This document shows, one piece after another, positions 23,178 to 32,482 of a stretch of 38,243 bases of DNA. The notes under the pieces were generated by a model. It had not been told where the DNA came from, made no database searches, and was given only the letters and a program-made list of their open reading frames with translations. Where the stretch lies: NCBI GenBank assembly GCA_944322955.1, contig CALUQQ010000032.1, positions 1 to 38,243 on the forward strand, given 5' to 3'. A program made the translations under genes and the position numbers. This stretch comes from Candidatus Gastranaerophilales bacterium. Lineage in GTDB: Bacteria; Cyanobacteriota; Vampirovibrionia; Gastranaerophilales; Gastranaerophilaceae. How positions within the stretch are numbered: position 1 is the first letter of the stretch; each line of letters opens with the position of its first letter.

Positions 23178-26100
23178 CTACTTCATCGTAATATTATTTG
23201 CTTCTTCCAGTAATATATTCATATAAAGCAGTTTATTTGCAGTTGCTCTGTCAAGGTTAACGAATTCCGCACCTGCCCTGACATCAGTTGCTGTTACGAT
23301 TTTTACATCAGCACTTATATCTAAATCACCGTATGATATTTGTACCGGAACAACATCACCGACTTTGAGCTGTTTGTGGTGTCTTACAGCTATACCGCCT
23401 CTTGATATATCTAAAAGCGAATCTATTTGAGCGTTTTGCTGTAATTCTACCGGATTACGATTGCCTGAAACTTCAAACCTCATATACTGACGTTTATCGA
23501 TTGACGGCACTGTATCATCAATTATATTACGCTGAATATAAGTTTCTTTGCCGGAATCTCTGTCATAAGATGGGTCATCATCTGTATCGGTATCCGTGTC
23601 AGTATCTGTGTCGGTATCCGTGTCTGAATCAGTATCTGTATCGGAGTCTGTATCCGAATCCGAATCAGCATCACTATCTGAGTCACTATCTGAGTCACTG
23701 TCTGAATCAGCATCCGAATCGCTGTCCGCGTCGCTATCTGAATCAGCATCAGCATCTGAATCACTGTCGGAATCAGCGTCGCTATCTGAATCAGCATCAG
23801 CATCTGAATCACTGTCGGAATCAGCGTCGCTATCTGAGTCACTGTCAGCATCTGAATCACTGTCGGAATCAGCGTCGCTATCTGAGTCGCTGTCTGCATC
23901 TGAATCACTATCGGAATCAGCGTCACTATCTGAGTCACTGTCAGCATCTGAATCACTGTCCGAATCAGCGTCGCTATCTGAGTCGCTGTCTGCATCTGAA
24001 TCACTGTCCGAATCAGCGTCGCTATCTGAGTCGCTGTCTGCGTCTGAGTCACTGTCTGAATCGCTGTCGGAATCGCTATCAGTATCTAACGGCAATTCAT
24101 CTTCATAATAGTAATTTCTTTCATCTTCATCATGTTCAATTTCCAGAACATCTTCCGGTCTTACAGGTCTTGTACCGATAGTAACCTCGTTATCATCAGT
24201 TCCCTGAACAGGATTTGTTCTGTCATCGTCTTCTACGGCAAATTGTATATATTCTTCGCCTCTTATAGTGACAGTATTTTCATCGTCATTAATAAAATGT
24301 TTTCCGTCAATATAAATATCATCGGCAACAATAGTTATTTCATCCGTATTCGGATTATCGTCTCCTTGAACTCTGCCGTTGATAACCGTTACAACACTCT
24401 GGGCTCTATCCTGATCAATTCTTGTATCAGGATTTATATCCAAAGCCTTTAACACAACTTCTTCCGGCGCAATATTATTATTTGCGCCATAGTAATCCTG
24501 AGGAGTGTTAGGCACTGTACCAAGATTATCGATAGTTAATGTTTTACCCTGAGTTACCAGTTTTATAGTTTTTGCAGCTGTAATTTCATTGATATGAACA
24601 TTACCCGTAAATTGAATATCAACACTGCCCTGTTTTGAAATAATTGTACAAATTTGCATTTCATTACCAAGTGCATTTATATTGATATTGCCTGTTTTAG
24701 CAAGCATATCAACACCGTAATTTTTCGGATCAGTCTGTTCAATTACCAATTCGTTATTATTTTCGCCAATACCGCCGCTCGCGATTAAAGAAACGCCTTT
24801 ACCGGAAACATTAACCTGATTTTGATTTCCGTTTGCATTAACAATCGAATACGGAGTTTGTCCTTTTACAGACGAATCAGCAAGAAGAACAACTCTTCCG
24901 CCGGTTGAGGTAATCTGACCGACCTGCATATCAGCATCAAGACTTGCCAAATTAATATCTGAAGTAGCCTGCGCATCAATTTTGCCGGAAATTCTGGTGT
25001 TAATAGATTCCGTTAAATCACGCGCATCAGGGCCTACACCGACACATTCACCGCCTTCACAAGCAAGACCAACGGCACTTCCGTTTCCGATAGAACCGCC
25101 CTGTACATTAATATTCAAATTCCCGCCGTTATTTGTAACCAGATGAGTTTTATTTGTGCCTGAATTCAATAAACTGCCGTTTTCAAGGTTAATATTTAAA
25201 TCACCATAAGATGTTACATAATCATTATTTTTGCTGTCACCAATTACAATATCGGAATTGCTGTTATTAATATTTACTCCTCTGCCGGCTACTGTACCTT
25301 GAATTGTAGTACCGCCGGAGCCGGTATTCGTAATACTTACAAGACCATTACCCGAAATATCACCGGCACTCGCGATTTTTACACCATCCATGCCTGTGTT
25401 ATCAATCGTAATATCACCTGAACTTTTCAGGCTGCCTGCAATAGTGACTCCGGAATTGTTTGAACTTCCTGCAGCACTAATACCCGGAACTTTCAAACCT
25501 CCTGCCGAACTAATGCCGGAATTTTTTAACCCGCTTGCAACAACATTCTTTCCACCGTATGCTTTAATCACAATTCTGCCATTTTCATTTGCAAGCTGAG
25601 AACCCGATGTAATATTATTTGTATTTACCAGCTGATTGAACAAAACATTTGCCTGCTCGGCGGATGTTAATTGTGTCATATTATTAAGACCGCTCATAAT
25701 ACCGGCATTTTGACCAACCGCAACAGAAGCCGCCTGTATTTCTGCGCCTTCTTGAGTGAATACTTTACCGTTTATCTGGACAACGCCGTTACCTTGACTG
25801 TTTTGGATACTGTCAAGACCTACTATACTCGGACTTGCTTTTAACCTGTCAAAATCACTCTGATTAGGAGTCAATACAGATAATGAACCGACATTCAAAA
25901 CACCACTGGCACCGACAACCATGCCGTTAGGTGATACAAAAACAGCTTTACCATTGTAGAAATTATTGCCTCTCATTGAATTAACAATACCGTTAATATT
26001 AATCTGGCTGTCTACAAGGTTTACGAATGTTTCAATATTCCTGATGCCTTTATTAAAAAGCAAATTTGCAATATCACCCTGACTTAAATTAAATTTTTCA

Positions 26101-26306
26101 TATTGTCTGAAACCAACATCACCTTGAATTAAAGTCGGAGCAATATTATACACGCCGTCATTACCTTGAACCCAGCCGCCCGGCAGATTACCGCCGCCAA
26201 TTTCCGTTGCCATCGCAGGAATTACCATTGACTGCTGCATCAGGAAAAATGTTGTCAGCAAGGACGCAATTACTCTTCTTTGTCGTTTCATCGTGTCAAG
26301 TTTCAT
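23178..26306 (-). CDS. Exported adhesin-like protein: TPS/haemagglutination domain, Ser-Asp repeats and C-terminal PilZ domain
   Basis: 1042 residues. Signal peptide (about 1-33, hydrophobic core [19 protein letters not shown]). Residues about 35-250 match the filamentous-haemagglutinin secretion domain ([24 protein letters not shown]; then [20 protein letters not shown]). A beta-helix-like region rich in Asn/Gly/Ser/Thr (INITGxxx strands) runs to about 740, then a Ser-Asp/Ala-Asp/Thr-Asp repeat of roughly 170 residues. The last 110 residues hold the two PilZ hallmarks RQYMR (RxxxR) and DISRGG (DxSxxG), which in PilZ proteins bind c-di-GMP. PilZ is normally cytoplasmic, so this order is odd. 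No TpsB partner is in the window. The ATG at 26306 has AAAGGA 9 bases upstream; a start at 26351 has none. Confidence 0.85.
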   Translation of the reverse strand: MKLDTMKRQRRVIASLLTTFFLMQQSMVIPAMATEIGGGNLPGGWVQGNDGVYNIAPTLIQGDVGFRQYEKFNLSQGDIANLLFNKGIRNIETFVNLVDSQININGIVNSMRGNNFYNGKAVFVSPNGMVVGASGVLNVGSLSVLTPNQSDFDRLKASPSIVGLDSIQNSQGNGVVQINGKVFTQEGAEIQAASVAVGQNAGIMSGLNNMTQLTSAEQANVLFNQLVNTNNITSGSQLANENGRIVIKAYGGKNVVASGLKNSGISSAGGLKVPGISAAGSSNNSGVTIAGSLKSSGDITIDNTGMDGVKIASAGDISGNGLVSITNTGSGGTTIQGTVAGRGVNINNSNSDIVIGDSKNNDYVTSYGDLNINLENGSLLNSGTNKTHLVTNNGGNLNINVQGGSIGNGSAVGLACEGGECVGVGPDARDLTESINTRISGKIDAQATSDINLASLDADMQVGQITSTGGRVVLLADSSVKGQTPYSIVNANGNQNQVNVSGKGVSLIASGGIGENNNELVIEQTDPKNYGVDMLAKTGNININALGNEMQICTIISKQGSVDIQFTGNVHINEITAAKTIKLVTQGKTLTIDNLGTVPNTPQDYYGANNNIAPEEVVLKALDINPDTRIDQDRAQSVVTVINGRVQGDDNPNTDEITIVADDIYIDGKHFINDDENTVTIRGEEYIQFAVEDDDRTNPVQGTDDNEVTIGTRPVRPEDVLEIEHDEDERNYYYEDELPLDTDSDSDSDSDSDSDADSDSDSDADSDSDSDADSDSDSDADSDSDSDADSDSDSDADSDSDSDADSDSDSDADSDSDSDADSDSDSDADSDSDSDADADSDSDADSDSDSDADADSDSDADSDSDADSDSDSDSDSDSDADSDSDTDSDTDTDSDTDTDTDTDTDTDTDDDPSYDRDSGKETYIQRNIIDDTVPSIDKRQYMRFEVSGNRNPVELQQNAQIDSLLDISRGGIAVRHHKQLKVGDVVPVQISYGDLDISADVKIVTATDVRAGAEFVNLDRATANKLLYMNILLEEANNITMK
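23575..24086 (-). repeat. Tandem Ser-Asp repeat array within the adhesin gene
   Basis: About 512 bp of GAY-AGY/TCN-type codons encoding alternating Asp with Ser, Ala or Thr. The most regular part repeats an 8-residue D-A-D-S-D-S-D-S unit (24 bp), often as 48-bp pairs such as the word starting TCAGCGTCGCTATCTGAGTC. The last part (23575-23640) is Thr-Asp only. Codons vary between copies (TCA, TCG, AGC, TCC), so the protein repeat is better conserved than the DNA. Confidence 0.9.
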
Positions 26307-26498
26307 ATCAGCTTGTCCTTTCAATTTTTTTTCGCTATTCATACACTTCATTGTATCAAGAGCATGGCTTAAAATCCCGTATTATTACGTTTTTTTAAGC
26401 AAATTTAGCACATCATGTCATATACTTCATATATACATTAACGACAAAACATAAAAAATATTGCGTATTTATTACAAAATATTAACACTTCTTAACTA

Positions 26499-27950
26499 TT
26501 ATTTTGCAAATTTTAACGAAAAAATGCTGAAAAACCAGTAAAAACAATAAAATAATATAAGTAAAACCGACATTTCAACAATCGCATTATTAACATCAAA
26601 GACTAAAAATGAATAATACAATCCGCCGGTCGGTATCGCCGCCAAAAACATCTTAAAAACAGTTTTAAACGGAAATTTTAATCGCAAATCCGGCAATACG
26701 ATTATGACAGAGAGAATAAAATACAACAAATTCGCGGCAAACGTTGCAATTCCGACCCCAACCAAACCGTATTGCGGAATTAAAATTATATTCAAAACCA
26801 CACCAACAATTCCGGATATCAGCTTGATGATAAATTCAATATAAGTTTTATTTGCCAAATGGTACTGCAAAGTCGTATAATCCGTCAACGCGAGGAAAAA
26901 CGTACCGAACGCAAAATAAGGAATAAGCTTAAACGCAGCTTGAAACTGTTCATTCGCGAATATTTGAACATATTCGACGCAATACAAAGACATCAACGTT
27001 ATTACAGGCAGCGAAATCAAAATATAATAGCCGCAAAAACGTGATATAATCGGTCTTACATCAATTTTTTCTTCATACATGTTTATTATTCTCGGGATTG
27101 CCGCAACCGTAATAATTGCAAATATTGTAAGCAATAAAGGCAATGTAAGTCCGTATCCGACCCCGACAATTCCGGCCTCTGAAAAGCCTTTTATACTATT
27201 CATGATAAACTTATTACTCTGATTAATTATCCAAGCACTCAAAGAAGTTGCCGCAATAGGCACTCCGTATTTGAAAATCGGAATTAAAAATGTCCACTCA
27301 ATCTTTTGCAGCTTAAACCATTTTACAATATTACTCTGATATATCAAAAGCAAATCAATTAACGATATTGACACCCCCATGCCAAGAAGCATTCCCATCG
27401 CACCCATATTGAAAAACTTTACAAAAAACACGGAAAGTCCTATTGTCAAAAACTGATTCAATATGGTCGAAAAAGTAAAAGACATTGACTTAAGCTGTGC
27501 TCTGATAAGCTGAAATAACAACGCCCTTACCGCAACAGGAATAATTAAAAGTAAAATTGCAAGAAAATATTTTACCGAAATATGAAAAAACGAATAAAAA
27601 TTTTCTCTAAAAATATACGACACCAGAAACATTAACGAGATATTAAATATCAGCATAAAAACAAGTGTTGTCATATATTTGGGCATATCTTTCATAATCT
27701 GGTGATGTCTGAAAAATCTTAATCCGGAAAGGCCTACCCAATCCGAAAAAATAATACATAAAAATGATAATAAAGCTATAGAAATTGAATAAAGTCCGTA
27801 CTGATCCGGAGGCAAAAGACTCGTATAAACCGGAACAATCAAAGCATTGCCTATCATGCCCACAATTTTTGACGGAGCGTATTTTACCATATCCTGAAAA
27901 ATACCGCGTGTTTGTTCTTCTTCTACCTGCTTATTCTCAATATATTCCAT
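26499..27950 (-). CDS. Polysaccharide/oligosaccharide flippase (Wzx-like, MOP superfamily)
   Basis: 483 residues with about 12-14 hydrophobic helices. The N-terminal pattern KYAPSKIVGMIGNALIVPVYTSLLPPDQYGLYSI and the C-terminal PQYGLVGVGIATFAANLLYFILSV are typical of the polysaccharide transport (PST/RfbX) branch of the MOP superfamily, which flips lipid-linked sugars across the inner membrane. No glycosyltransferase or polymerase gene is adjacent, so substrate is unknown. AGGAAG precedes the ATG. It lies 33 bases after rimO on the same strand and may share its transcript. Confidence 0.88.
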   Translation of the reverse strand: MEYIENKQVEEEQTRGIFQDMVKYAPSKIVGMIGNALIVPVYTSLLPPDQYGLYSISIALLSFLCIIFSDWVGLSGLRFFRHHQIMKDMPKYMTTLVFMLIFNISLMFLVSYIFRENFYSFFHISVKYFLAILLLIIPVAVRALLFQLIRAQLKSMSFTFSTILNQFLTIGLSVFFVKFFNMGAMGMLLGMGVSISLIDLLLIYQSNIVKWFKLQKIEWTFLIPIFKYGVPIAATSLSAWIINQSNKFIMNSIKGFSEAGIVGVGYGLTLPLLLTIFAIITVAAIPRIINMYEEKIDVRPIISRFCGYYILISLPVITLMSLYCVEYVQIFANEQFQAAFKLIPYFAFGTFFLALTDYTTLQYHLANKTYIEFIIKLISGIVGVVLNIILIPQYGLVGVGIATFAANLLYFILSVIIVLPDLRLKFPFKTVFKMFLAAIPTGGLYYSFLVFDVNNAIVEMSVLLILFYCFYWFFSIFSLKFAK

Positions 27951-27983
27951 AAAATCTTCCTAAAAATTTATTTTCTGAATCAA

Positions 27984-29297
27984 TTATACAACAAATTTTC
28001 CAAAAAGGTCATATTCATCCGCTTTTTCAATTTTCACATTTTCAATATCACCGGGCACAACCGGTCTTTCTGACTTGACATAAACAAGTCCATCAATTTC
28101 CGGCGCGTCATATTCGGAACGTAAAATCACAATACCTTCGTCCGTAAAGCTTTCCACAATACAGGGGACCGTTTGGCCGATATAAGACTGATTAATTTCA
28201 TAAGAGATTTCCTGCTGAAGCGCCATTAATTTTTTGTAACGTTCATGCTTAATTTTTGAAGGAACCTGATCGCTCATTTCATAAGATGCAGTATTTTTTT
28301 CACGTGAATATTCAAAAACGCCCATCTTATCAAAGCGCATTTTTTTCACAAATTCATACAAATGTTCAAACTGTTCATCGGTTTCACCTGGATACCCGAC
28401 AATAAAGGCTGTCCTTATAGCGACACCAGGAATTCTTTCTCTTATTTTATTAATCAATTCTTCATAATCGAAAGCCGGACGTCGCATATTTTCAAGTATT
28501 GTCCTATCGGAATGCTGAAGCGGCAGATCAATATATTTAACCACTTTTTCACACTTTGCGATAGTATCAATCAATTCATCAGTCATCTGCGAAGGATATG
28601 CATACATAATCCTTATCCACGATAGATTTTCTATTTTATTAAGCTCTTTCAATAATTTAGGCAGCATTTGTTTTTTATACAAATCAATACCGTAACTTGT
28701 AGTATCCTGAGCAATTAAAACCACCTCTGCAACACCTTTAGCAGCAAGATTTTTAACTTCATCCACAATATTTTCAATCGGCCTTGAATGATAATTCCCA
28801 CGCAAATTCGGAATAATACAATATCCGCAATGATAATTACACCCGTCGGCAATTTTTACGTAAGAACTTGCGCCAACTGTAATCTGCTGACGCTCAACGT
28901 TTTCGGGATAAACATACTCGGGTTTTTCGGAAACACAGGAAATATATTCCTCATTAGCCTCATCAGCAACCTTGTCAACAATTCCGACAATTTCTCTGAT
29001 ATTTGATGTCCCGACCATAGCACAGATTTCCGGTATTGCATCTTTCAATTCATCGTTATATTTTTGAGGCAGACAACCGGTTACAATGACTTTTTTCCCT
29101 TTTTCAACCATCAACAAAATCGACTGCACAGACTCTTTTTCCGCATCATGAATAAACGAACACGTATTTATAATAACTATCTGCGCATCGTTTTCATCAA
29201 GCGTAATCTCATGCCCTTTTGCAGCCAAAAGTCCAAGCATAAGCTCGCTGTCTACCAAATTTTTTGCACAACCGTGATTTATCAGAGCTATTTTCAT
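27984..29297 (-). CDS. rimO: Ribosomal protein S12 methylthiotransferase RimO
   Basis: 437 residues; radical SAM enzyme with two 4Fe-4S clusters that adds a methylthio group to an Asp of S12. The N-terminal UPF0004 domain has Cys 10, 46 and 75 (NHGCAKNLVDSE, NTCSFIHDAE, TGCLPQK). The radical SAM motif CNYHCGYC (153-160) is followed by IIPNLRGNYHSRP. A C-terminal TRAM domain ends EYDLFGKFVV. NLVDSE, the LRGNYHSRP context and DLPLQHSDRTILENMRRP favour RimO over the tRNA enzyme MiaB. A GAGAGG site lies before the ATG. First gene of a probable rimO-flippase unit. Confidence 0.9.
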   Translation of the reverse strand: MKIALINHGCAKNLVDSELMLGLLAAKGHEITLDENDAQIVIINTCSFIHDAEKESVQSILLMVEKGKKVIVTGCLPQKYNDELKDAIPEICAMVGTSNIREIVGIVDKVADEANEEYISCVSEKPEYVYPENVERQQITVGASSYVKIADGCNYHCGYCIIPNLRGNYHSRPIENIVDEVKNLAAKGVAEVVLIAQDTTSYGIDLYKKQMLPKLLKELNKIENLSWIRIMYAYPSQMTDELIDTIAKCEKVVKYIDLPLQHSDRTILENMRRPAFDYEELINKIRERIPGVAIRTAFIVGYPGETDEQFEHLYEFVKKMRFDKMGVFEYSREKNTASYEMSDQVPSKIKHERYKKLMALQQEISYEINQSYIGQTVPCIVESFTDEGIVILRSEYDAPEIDGLVYVKSERPVVPGDIENVKIEKADEYDLFGKFVV

Positions 29298-29315
29298 TAC
29301 TAAACCTCTCTAATG

Positions 29316-29345
29316 ATTGTAGCACAAATAATTTTTCAAATTCAA
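29316..29345 (-). promoter_or_regulatory. Promoter of rimO
   Basis: Minus strand: TTGAAT (29345-29340), 18-bp spacer, TACAAT (29321-29316) with an extended TGC just before the -10. Confidence 0.55.
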
Positions 29346-29457
29346 TTGCACACATCTATTATTAACACACACGATAACCTTTTATTAATTTATATCGACA
29401 GGTAAAAATTTCAGCTGAAATTCAACAAATTTGCGAATCGTAACAAATTTAACTTAT

Positions 29458-29489
29458 TTGGCAAAAGAAAAAAATCCTGATAATATAAT
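29458..29489 (+). promoter_or_regulatory. Promoter of the histidine kinase gene, possibly leaderless
   Basis: TTGGCA (29458-29463), 17-bp spacer, TAATAT (29481-29486), with an overlapping TATAAT at 29484-29489. The ATG at 29495 follows 5-8 bases later with no Shine-Dalgarno site. Confidence 0.5.
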
Positions 29490-29494
29490 ATATT

Positions 29495-31204
29495 ATGGGG
29501 AAAATTTTATTTATATCCAACAGCCAGGATAAAATTAAACAATACACCGAAATATTCAGCAAACGGCCATATGAATTTATGACATCGTATGACGAAAATC
29601 ACATACCGGAACTTGTTGATGCCGAAATGCCCGATGTAATTATTTTTGATAATTCTGTTCCGAACATAAAATCTCTGATTAAAACACTCAAATCAATAAC
29701 TTCATCTGCCGGTTTTATACTGTTAACCGGCACAGACAAGCTTGAACCAGAAATCACAAAACACATTAATGCATTTTTAACGGATGACATGCCGGACAGC
29801 CTTATTTTATCAACAGTTGCAGTCAGCTTAAAGACAAAACAATCGCTGGAACAGATGTCCGCAACCAACAAAAATCTGGCAGACAGTCTTTACAGATTAA
29901 ATGTTTTATACAACACAAGCTCGCAATTTGCGGGTACACTTGATAAAGAAAAGCTGGTAAACTATATGATAGAAGGTATGGATAAATCATTAAGCTTTGA
30001 TTTAACCTGCACACTTGCATTTTACACGGAAAATCAACCCGTGCTTTTATTAAACTCACTCTATGAAATTTCAGATGAGCTTTTGAGCGCAATAAAATTC
30101 CGCACAGTTTTAAATTACAAATCTTTATTTGAGAATAAAAACACACCGTTTGAAATAGATATTGATACATTAAAAGTCATAAAAGCAGTAAAATATCCGG
30201 CAAACAGATTAACATTTACACTTTTCCAATACGATAATATGTTTGCCCCCATAAGCTTGGGCGACAACTTTTTCGGATGCATAGAAATTTTTAAAGAAAC
30301 TCCTTTCTCATCGGACGACGCAACTTGTTTTCAAACAATTGCACAGCAGGTTTCATTGCCTTTAAAAAGCGCAACGCTTTATCAGGAAATAAAAGAAACC
30401 AATTTAAAATTGGAAAAGCTTGAGCGGCTAAAATCCGAATTTATTTCAATTGTATCGCACGAATTAAGAACACCTTTAACCGCAATAAAAAATTCACTGG
30501 ACATATTATCCGGCGGCAAATGCGGAGATTTAAACGACTCCGGCGAAAAATTTTTATCAATGGCGCAGCGCAATGTACAAAGGCTTTCCGGGATTATAAA
30601 TGACCTTCTTGATTTGTCAAAAATAGAAGCCGGCAAAATGGATTATCATTTTACCAATATAGATATTCATTCCGTCGTAGATTACGTAAAATCTTCCTTA
30701 TCAGTTATGGCAAAGGAAAAAGGATTAAACCTTATAGCGGAAGAAACGAGAAATTTGCCGGAAATTTATGCTGATTCGCAAAGATTAGAACAAGTTTTGA
30801 CAAATCTGGTATCAAACGCAATAAAATTCACTCCTGAAGGAAAAACTATCACTATCCGTTCGCACTTAGCGGATGCTTCACAGCTTAGAGCCCCTGATTG
30901 CTTCAAGGATGACCTCAATAAATTGACCGGCAAATATATTGTAATCTGTGTGGAAGATCAAGGTATAGGCATAGCGGAAAAGGATTTATTGCGAGCATTT
31001 GACAAATTTGCACAGATAGAAAATTCTCTTTCTCGTAAAGTTGGCGGTTCGGGGCTTGGGCTTCCGATCGCAAAACAGCTTCTGCAGGCACATAACGGTG
31101 CAATCTGGTGCGACAGCGAATTAAATAAAGGCTCCAAATTTTATTTTGCGGTCCCGGTAAGTATGGCAGAAGAAATATCTGAAAAAAATCTTATTTTAAA
31201 TTAG
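29495..31204 (+). CDS. Sensor histidine kinase with N-terminal degenerate receiver and GAF-like domain
   Basis: 569 residues, no membrane helix, so cytosolic. Residues 1-115 look like a receiver fold (ILFISNS, IIFDNSVPN with D52 in the phospho-site place, FILLTGT) but lack the paired acidic residues and the KP lysine, i.e. a pseudo-receiver. About 135-295 is GAF-like, then a coiled coil leads into HisKA with H322 in SHELRTPLTA. The HATPase domain has N box NLVSNAIKF (437-445), G1 EDQGIGI (487-493) and G2 GGSGLGLPIA (518-527). Probable partner: the single-domain receiver at 32118-32480 (inference from proximity). The 3' end overlaps the next, opposing gene by 14 bp. Confidence 0.92.
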   Translation: MGKILFISNSQDKIKQYTEIFSKRPYEFMTSYDENHIPELVDAEMPDVIIFDNSVPNIKSLIKTLKSITSSAGFILLTGTDKLEPEITKHINAFLTDDMPDSLILSTVAVSLKTKQSLEQMSATNKNLADSLYRLNVLYNTSSQFAGTLDKEKLVNYMIEGMDKSLSFDLTCTLAFYTENQPVLLLNSLYEISDELLSAIKFRTVLNYKSLFENKNTPFEIDIDTLKVIKAVKYPANRLTFTLFQYDNMFAPISLGDNFFGCIEIFKETPFSSDDATCFQTIAQQVSLPLKSATLYQEIKETNLKLEKLERLKSEFISIVSHELRTPLTAIKNSLDILSGGKCGDLNDSGEKFLSMAQRNVQRLSGIINDLLDLSKIEAGKMDYHFTNIDIHSVVDYVKSSLSVMAKEKGLNLIAEETRNLPEIYADSQRLEQVLTNLVSNAIKFTPEGKTITIRSHLADASQLRAPDCFKDDLNKLTGKYIVICVEDQGIGIAEKDLLRAFDKFAQIENSLSRKVGGSGLGLPIAKQLLQAHNGAIWCDSELNKGSKFYFAVPVSMAEEISEKNLILN

Positions 31205-31991
31205 TATTTTTCAGAACAAAATCTACCACGTCAATTTTTGAATTATTTTTTTCAAAATTTTGTGCCATTAGAGCTAAAGTTTTCATATTTTCACGAATTT
31301 TTTGAACAGAAACATCGGATTCAACGAATTTAGGGACATTCACTGGTTTTGTTTTTTGAAAAATTTTGGTGACAAAATCAGAAAACTGTTTTAACAATTT
31401 CACCTTATCCGGCTTGGCATTACTGCCCGTTAATATTTTTATAAAATCCATAAACTTATCAAGCGACCCATTACCGTAATAAGGCGGTTTAAGCATAGTC
31501 CCGGCAATTTCACTAATCATCGGACGTGCTGTTTCAAATTTCTCACTCATTGCCGGATTTTCAAGGACATTAGATATTGAAAGTTCCGCCAAAAATCTTT
31601 GTGAAGCTCTGTAATCAGCGTTATTTACCACATCACATGCAAAATCCAATGCCTTATGTTCAGATTTTGCAGCGCAAATAATTTTAGGAAGAAGAAATTC
31701 CAAAACCGTTTTGTTATTCGGAAGTTTCATATTCAATAAATTTCTGCCGAACCCGCGCCGCTTAATTTTGGCAAGTTCAAGAGTATCGCAGACAAGCCCG
31801 AGATATTTGGGATTCAACTGCCTGATTTGGGGCATAAGACTTTGAATGTTTTTGCCGGATGAAGATGCAAAATACTCAATTGTAGACATCAAAACATCCG
31901 TCGAACGTCTGTCAAAAGTCCGGCTCACGGCGCCCATTTTCTGCCGGCGGCCGCCCAGACGAGGGGTAATTTTTGAAATTTTATACATCAT
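31191..31991 (-). CDS. Unrecognised basic protein
   Basis: 266 residues, basic N-terminus (YKISKITPRLGGRRQKMGAV, then SRTFDRRSTDVLM) and mostly helical body (repeated Leu/Lys helices such as KKPDKVKLLKQFSDFVTKIF-like stretches). No signal peptide, membrane segment or recognised domain. GAGGAAGG lies just before two adjacent ATG codons (31991 and 31988). It sits between a histidine kinase and a response regulator on the opposite strand, but nothing in the sequence ties it to signalling. Confidence 0.7.
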   Translation of the reverse strand: MMYKISKITPRLGGRRQKMGAVSRTFDRRSTDVLMSTIEYFASSSGKNIQSLMPQIRQLNPKYLGLVCDTLELAKIKRRGFGRNLLNMKLPNNKTVLEFLLPKIICAAKSEHKALDFACDVVNNADYRASQRFLAELSISNVLENPAMSEKFETARPMISEIAGTMLKPPYYGNGSLDKFMDFIKILTGSNAKPDKVKLLKQFSDFVTKIFQKTKPVNVPKFVESDVSVQKIRENMKTLALMAQNFEKNNSKIDVVDFVLKNTNLK

Positions 31992-32087
31992 AGCCTTCCT
32001 CTATCTAATAAACCATAAAAAAATATTTTGTCAGCATGCAATCCAATTTTTACGAAATGTAACAATATCTTTGTCAAAAGGGGAATA

Positions 32088-32096
32088 TGCTATAAT
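32088..32096 (+). promoter_or_regulatory. Extended -10 promoter of the receiver/ATPase operon
   Basis: TGCTATAAT (32088-32096) is a full extended -10 element; a clear -35 is missing. Transcription would start near 32102, 16 bases before the ATG. Confidence 0.5.
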
Positions 32097-32117
32097 AATG
32101 TTATTAGGGGAAAAGGT

Positions 32118-32480
32118 ATGAAAAAAATCTTAATTGTTGACGATGAACAGGATATAGTAGAGAGTTTAAAATTTGTACTGGAGGCAGCGGATTTTATCTG
32201 TTATTGTGCATATAACGGTGAAGACGGATTAAAACTTGCAAAAGATATTATGCCTGATTTAATCATACTTGACGTAATGATGCCGAAGATTAACGGCTAT
32301 AAAATCAGCAGGCTTTTAAAATACGATAACAAATACAAAAACATACCTATTTTAATGATTACCGCGCGTTCTCAAGATGAGGACAAGCTTATCGGTGAAG
32401 AAACAGGCGCAGATGAATATATTACAAAGCCTTTTGATCTGGAAGATGTTGTTAAAACCGTCAAAAAATATTTGGGATAA
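32118..32480 (+). CDS. Single-domain response regulator (CheY-like receiver)
   Basis: 120 residues, receiver only: acidic pair D8-D9 (ILIVDDE), phosphoacceptor D52 (IILDVMMPKING), Thr in ITARSQ and Lys in TKPFD. No output domain, so it must act by protein contact, as CheY- or PilG/H-type regulators do. A start further upstream is open but AGGGG is 7 bases before this ATG. It ends 2 bases before the ATPase-like gene, so both are co-translated; its phosphorylation likely acts on that protein or on a pilus-type machine (inference). Confidence 0.93.
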   Translation: MKKILIVDDEQDIVESLKFVLEAADFICYCAYNGEDGLKLAKDIMPDLIILDVMMPKINGYKISRLLKYDNKYKNIPILMITARSQDEDKLIGEETGADEYITKPFDLEDVVKTVKKYLG

Positions 32481-32482
32481 AA

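Noticed and set aside
23575..24086. CRISPR-like periodic sequence
   Set aside because: Period is a coding repeat in frame with the adhesin, without unique spacers.
23596..24108. Open frame on the + strand rich in Ser/Glu/Ala, antisense to the SD repeats, and another on the minus strand in a shifted frame
   Set aside because: Both exist only because the repeat codons avoid stops in other frames; no ribosome site, and they lie inside a well-supported gene.
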